Source: a virus
Direction: 5' to 3' (one strand)
IMG/VR virus record: IMGVR_UViG_3300023181_000032
Coordinates: 1 to 58,860 of that record
DNA: 58,860 nucleotides
In this document: positions 55,806 through 58,860 of the stretch, piece after piece
Layout of the letters: every line of letters begins with the position of its first letter
Numbering within the stretch: the first letter of the stretch is position 1
The notes under the pieces: generated by a model
The model's input: the letters and a program-made list of their open reading frames with translations, nothing else
What the model was told of the DNA's origin: nothing
Databases searched by the model: none
Position numbers and translations under genes: made by a program

Positions 55806-56915
55806 TCAAGGGTTTACGAGCTTTAGCGCCACCCTCCCTTGAGACACTGGAACATCAGCGTGAACTGAGCGTGAACTTGCCCTTTCACGCAACCCGTCCA
55901 GAACCCCGACTGCATCCCTTACCCGAGCCGGCGCCAAGTGCGCATATCGCTCGGTCATGGTGATCGTCGAGTGCCCCAGCAAATCCCGAACTTCTGCCAG
56001 CGCAACCCCCGCGCTGATCAAATGTGCCGCGCACGTATGACGTAGGTCGTGGATCACAAAATCCTTGATGCCCGCCCGTTCGCAGGCCACCTCGAATCCT
56101 TTTCTGATGCACGCCACCCGCTCGCCACTACTGCGTGAAAATACCCAGGGTGATGCCGGGCAAGTTTCCGCCCGATAGCCCGCCCGTCCTTTCAGCGCGT
56201 CCAGCGCCCCCTCGTTCAGCGGAATGCTCCGCCGCTTCCCTGCCTTCGTGTGAACCCCCTCCAGATAGATCAGCTTGTTGACCAGATCCACGCGGCGCCA
56301 TTCAAGGCCCAGCATTTCCTCTTTGCGGCAGCCGGTATTGACCGCCAAGTGGATGAAGTCATCCAGCAAGGCTCCGTTGCGCTGCATCCGCGCCGTGCGG
56401 CAGAGCAGCTCCACTTCAGCGCGCGTCAACCACCTGACCCGACCTTCCGGCTCCTTCATCGTGCGCCCCTTTACCGGGTTGGGCAGCGCCCATTCAAATT
56501 CCACGTTGCACCAGTTGATGGCTGCCGACAGCGCCGCCAGTTCCCGGTTGATGGTGGCCGCCGACAGCCCGGCCTCCATGCGACGGGTGGTGTATTCCCG
56601 AATGTGCTTGCCGGCTAGGTCATTCATCACCAGACCTGTAAAATGCTCGCCAAGCGGCTTTGCTCGATACAGGGTCGTTTTGTAACTGCGCTGTTGCTGG
56701 CTGGCGTGGCGCAGGTACGGCAACATCACTTCCAAGAAGGTCCGGGGCGGATTTACGCCCCATTCCTTTTCCTTCCAGGCATCGGCTTTCGCCTGTTGCT
56801 CTATTGCTTTCGCCGCGGCGTAGTCGCTTGTGCCAGAAGACCGGCGAATTCTTTTTCCATCTGCGCTTGTGACAAAGATCCACCAATACGGTGAGTCTTC
56901 TCTTTTATAGGGCAT
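55806..56915 (-). CDS. Tyrosine-recombinase integrase
   Basis: 369 residues. The N-terminal arm-binding and core-binding domains (about 1-150) are followed by the catalytic domain with R197 (NTGCRKEE), K224, H289/R292 (HDLRHTCAAH), H315 (GHSTITM) and Y324 (TERYAHL) in the right order. It lies 9 bases from the tRNA-type attP. Its start is overlapped by the excisionase-like gene by 115 bases, tying the two together. Confidence 0.96.
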   Translation of the reverse strand: MPYKREDSPYWWIFVTSADGKRIRRSSGTSDYAAAKAIEQQAKADAWKEKEWGVNPPRTFLEVMLPYLRHASQQQRSYKTTLYRAKPLGEHFTGLVMNDLAGKHIREYTTRRMEAGLSAATINRELAALSAAINWCNVEFEWALPNPVKGRTMKEPEGRVRWLTRAEVELLCRTARMQRNGALLDDFIHLAVNTGCRKEEMLGLEWRRVDLVNKLIYLEGVHTKAGKRRSIPLNEGALDALKGRAGYRAETCPASPWVFSRSSGERVACIRKGFEVACERAGIKDFVIHDLRHTCAAHLISAGVALAEVRDLLGHSTITMTERYAHLAPARVRDAVGVLDGLRERASSRSVHADVPVSQGRVALKLVNP

Positions 56916-57127
56916 ATCAGTTCCTCTGATACGCTCGATCCGCTCGCGGGGTGGATACTAGCAGCGGCTTCGGCGTCGATCATCTGTTGCAACTGTTCAC
57001 GATGGATGCGCACGCCACGTTTGAGCATGCGCACGGTGGGGATCAGATGGTCTTGGGCCATGCGGTAAGCGGTTGCCCGACTCACGCCCAGCATCCCTGC
57101 GGCCTGTTCGACTGAAATCAAGGACAT
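56801..57127 (-). CDS. Excisionase-like HTH protein
   Basis: 108 residues. The first 50 (ISVEQAAGMLGVSRATAYRMAQDHLIPTVRMLKRGVRIHREQL) are a MerR/excisionase-type winged helix (helix-turn-helix type 17) that bends DNA. Residues 55-108 are a flexible tail overlapping the integrase start by 115 bases in another frame. Its position immediately before int and the HTH make Xis the likely function. The overlap could let translation of one affect the other. Confidence 0.75.
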   Translation of the reverse strand: MSLISVEQAAGMLGVSRATAYRMAQDHLIPTVRMLKRGVRIHREQLQQMIDAEAAASIHPASGSSVSEELICPIKEKTHRIGGSLSQAQMEKEFAGLLAQATTPRRKQ

Positions 57128-57146
57128 GGCTTTCTCCGTCCGGGGT

Positions 57147-57509
57147 CTATGCGGGGTTGAGTGGTTTTGTTGCCTTTGCGATTGCAGGCTTGGCGTCAGC
57201 GATGATCTCGTTCAGCGCCTTCAGCCCGGCATAGCCGTCGTAGCAGTTGACCGGGAAATCCAAGTCCCACCGGACAAGACGCTGGGCTATGGCGAGCAGA
57301 TCCGGCGAAGCAGAGATCAGGCTAATGTTCGCTTCACGCTCGCTGAAGTCATCGAAGCGCTCGCCATGGATTCGCCCCCCGATATCTCGGGCCAGAACGA
57401 AAACCTGCGAATCGTCTGCGTTGTCCCGCACGTTGTCAGACTCGATTTCGTATTCCATGAAGCTTTTTACAATCCGCCACGGGCCGGGCGTGTGCTTATT
57501 TTCAGGCAT
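57147..57509 (-). CDS. Small phage accessory protein
   Basis: 120 residues from the ATG at 57507-57509, with GAGGAA upstream. HTPGPWRIVKSFMEYEI at the start and EANISLISASPDLLAIAQRLV in the middle are the signatures of a very common phage protein family of unknown function. It belongs to the left operon before xis. Confidence 0.82.
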   Translation of the reverse strand: MPENKHTPGPWRIVKSFMEYEIESDNVRDNADDSQVFVLARDIGGRIHGERFDDFSEREANISLISASPDLLAIAQRLVRWDLDFPVNCYDGYAGLKALNEIIADAKPAIAKATKPLNPA

Positions 57510-57565
57510 GACTGTTCCTCGCCCGCCGTACACCGGCAGGCATGAATTGAATGAGGGGGAGCGGG

Positions 57566-58297
57566 TTAATCCCAGTCGAAACTCATTTTGGGATTGGCAG
57601 GAGGAAAGCATTCGAGCGTCGATAGCTTGAGCAGCGTGAAGTGCCCACCCATCCATGCGGCCGTATCGATGTGGACGACGTTGCCCAGCGTGGCGGGCTG
57701 CCTGAGTGGGGTATGACCTACGACCACAGCTCGCACACCCGTTACATGAGTGAGGTCACTGTCGTTGATCCTGCGCCGGGACCATTGAGCCATTGCCTGC
57801 ACATGATCAGCCTCAGCCGGGCCGCCGCTAGATAGCGCCCAGGTGAACTCGGTCCAGCTTGGATAAGGGCAATCGGCGTGAACAATACCTACCACGCCGC
57901 CGTCTGTTTCAACCTCGATGGCGATGGGAAGGTCTGCAAACATCGCTGCATAGTTCTGCTGCTCATCCCAGTTGAGCGCGAGAAACCAAGCCCCGCCGTT
58001 TTGCAGATACATGCCACCGTCGGCCCGCGAGTTGCGAGCATGGTTGATCGCCATTTCTTCATGATTACCCTGCACCGCGTGGAACCATGGCTTGTTGAGC
58101 CACAGAAACGAATCAACTGATTCCGGTCCTCTGTCGACCAAATCCCCAACACTGAACAAGCGGTCAATGGCGGGGTTGAATCCGATGACGTTGAGCGCCG
58201 ACTGGAGCTTGCTGAAGTGGCCGTGAATATCGCCGACAACCCAGTCGGTGCCGGCCTTATTTATCGGGTAACGCTGAACCTTCGGTTTTCCAGGCAC
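57566..58297 (-). CDS. Serine/threonine protein phosphatase, lambda-PP type
   Basis: 243 residues from a GTG at 58295-58297, selected because GAGGAA stands 6 bases upstream; an ATG six codons further up lacks one. GDIHGHF (22-28), GDLVDRG (51-57) and GNHE (77-80) are the metal-binding motifs of the PPP family, and VVGHTPL (about 199) and the later His complete the site. It is a calcineurin-like phosphoesterase as in lambda NinI. Its host targets are unknown. Confidence 0.92.
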   Translation of the reverse strand: MPGKPKVQRYPINKAGTDWVVGDIHGHFSKLQSALNVIGFNPAIDRLFSVGDLVDRGPESVDSFLWLNKPWFHAVQGNHEEMAINHARNSRADGGMYLQNGGAWFLALNWDEQQNYAAMFADLPIAIEVETDGGVVGIVHADCPYPSWTEFTWALSSGGPAEADHVQAMAQWSRRRINDSDLTHVTGVRAVVVGHTPLRQPATLGNVVHIDTAAWMGGHFTLLKLSTLECFPPANPKMSFDWD

Positions 58298-58341
58298 GGA
58301 AATTCCTCGCCGCATACGCAGCAGGCAATAGGGATAGGGGT

Positions 58342-58791
58342 TTACTGTGGGTAGATATCTTCTAAAACCGCCCGAAGCTCTTTGCGCCACCAGAAGTTAT
58401 GGCGGCCTTCCGGTTTCTCGCCGAATACGCAGCCATTCAGCTCAGCTTGCCCGTCGAGGAACAGCCAGACTTCGCGCAGGCGCTCCGGCATAACGACCTT
58501 GCGCTGGGCGTGGCGGCAGAGCTTCGTGTCGTATGGCAGCGACTGAATGTCCATCCGAGCGACCAGCTCGCGCTCGCCGAACGCCTCAGGGTCGCCGAAC
58601 TTCGAGACGATTTCCGCCACCGGCTCATCCACCACTGCGCGGACATCCTCGGCAGGGGCGGCGCGGGAGGCGTTCCATGCCGACCACCAGTCGTGGACGC
58701 GTGGCTCATCGTAAAAACCATTCGTTTGCTCGGTTGTGAAGCCCCGTTGCACAACCCAAGCTTCAAATCCTTCCCTATTGGCGTCACTCAT
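58342..58791 (-). CDS. Phage accessory protein crossing the joint
   Basis: 149 residues. It begins MSDANREGFEAWVVQRGFTTE and contains HDWWSAWNASRAAPA, the tryptophan-rich WxAWxASR pattern of a common phage protein family; the C-terminus is HNFWWRKELRAVLEDI. Its ATG lies in the terminal overlap (equivalent to position 61), overlapping the stop of the 54-683 gene by 8 bases across the joint. Function unknown. Confidence 0.78.
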   Translation of the reverse strand: MSDANREGFEAWVVQRGFTTEQTNGFYDEPRVHDWWSAWNASRAAPAEDVRAVVDEPVAEIVSKFGDPEAFGERELVARMDIQSLPYDTKLCRHAQRKVVMPERLREVWLFLDGQAELNGCVFGEKPEGRHNFWWRKELRAVLEDIYPQ

Positions 58792-58860
58792 CGCTACCTT
58801 CCTTCGCGGCAGGGGCCATCATGTATCGATCGTTTTCCAAAGAGACGGTATTTACCAGAG
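58731..58860. repeat. Terminal overlap, right copy
   Basis: The same sequence as 1-130 apart from A at 58857 where position 127 has C. Genes read through it without interruption, so the window closes to a circle. Confidence 0.9.
58784..58860 (-). CDS. Partial copy (3' end) of the gene at 54-683
   Basis: The stop codon at 58784-58786 and the last 25 or so codons of the gene that is complete at 54-683. Present a second time only because of the terminal overlap. The mismatch at 58857 falls in this frame. Confidence 0.88.
   Translation of the reverse strand, partial: LVNTVSLENDRYMMAPAAKEGSDE

Noticed and set aside
1-58860. Diversity-generating retroelement
   Set aside because: Considered because tail-fibre genes end alike (51031 and 52484), but there is no reverse transcriptase frame and no template/variable repeat pair.

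Overview
The window is a complete genome of a temperate, tailed double-stranded DNA phage, given as a linear piece of about 58.7 kb whose two ends overlap by 130 bases. The host is probably a Pseudomonas. The attachment site is the 3' half of a tRNA-Leu(UAG) gene of the kind I remember from pseudomonads, the composition is moderately GC-rich, and the gene families are typical of Pseudomonas prophages. The head genes (P22-type portal, scaffold, gp4-like adaptor) and the internal-virion genes suggest a short-tailed, P22-like particle. There is no tape-measure or sheath gene.

Layout. (1) 9.2 kb down to 1, continuing through the joint from 58.8 to 55.8 kb: a long leftward early operon. It starts at a promoter/operator (about 9207-9246) and ends with a phosphatase, an excisionase-like gene, the integrase and attP. 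It carries a Sak4-like recombination ATPase, a DNA methyltransferase and many small accessory genes. (2) 9.4-10.5 kb: the main immunity region, a CI-type repressor facing a Cro-type repressor, with five TAC-N5-GTA operators. (3) 10.5-19.3 kb: rightward early genes, namely two YdaU-like proteins (one fused to an HNH nuclease), a DnaC-like loader, DnaB helicase, NinB, NinG and tightly overlapping small genes. (4) 19.7-44.2 kb: late genes, namely membrane proteins, an Ntn-hydrolase-like protein, terminase, portal, scaffold, capsid, adaptor, tail and internal proteins. (5) 44.2-48.1 kb: a second control region like P22 immI (XRE repressor, Arc-like protein, antirepressor), followed by an accessory cassette. 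(6) 48.2-54.2 kb: tail-fibre-like genes, endolysin and holin. (7) 54.2-55.5 kb: a leftward LexA-box operon with a SRAP (HMCES/YedK) protein.

The most unusual part is 46691-48100. Two overlapping genes, one for a RAMP/Cas7-like protein and one for a possible winged-helix protein, are followed directly by three tandem RNA-like units. Each unit has a 5' stem-loop with its own stem sequence, a 16-nt hairpin ending in GCATC, a tract of 10 or 12 exactly phased pentamers of form G-N-Y-N-N, and a closing GGGCTG-NNAA-CAGC hairpin. G is at position 1 and a pyrimidine at position 3 in all 32 pentamers. This looks like a programmable or protein-coated RNA array paired with a Cas7-like protein. I know of no described system with this architecture.

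A second genome-wide signal is a 25-bp element (TTG-like block, then CCAGTCACATAG) present seven times, always rightward and always before a late gene block. It is a good candidate for the late control site.
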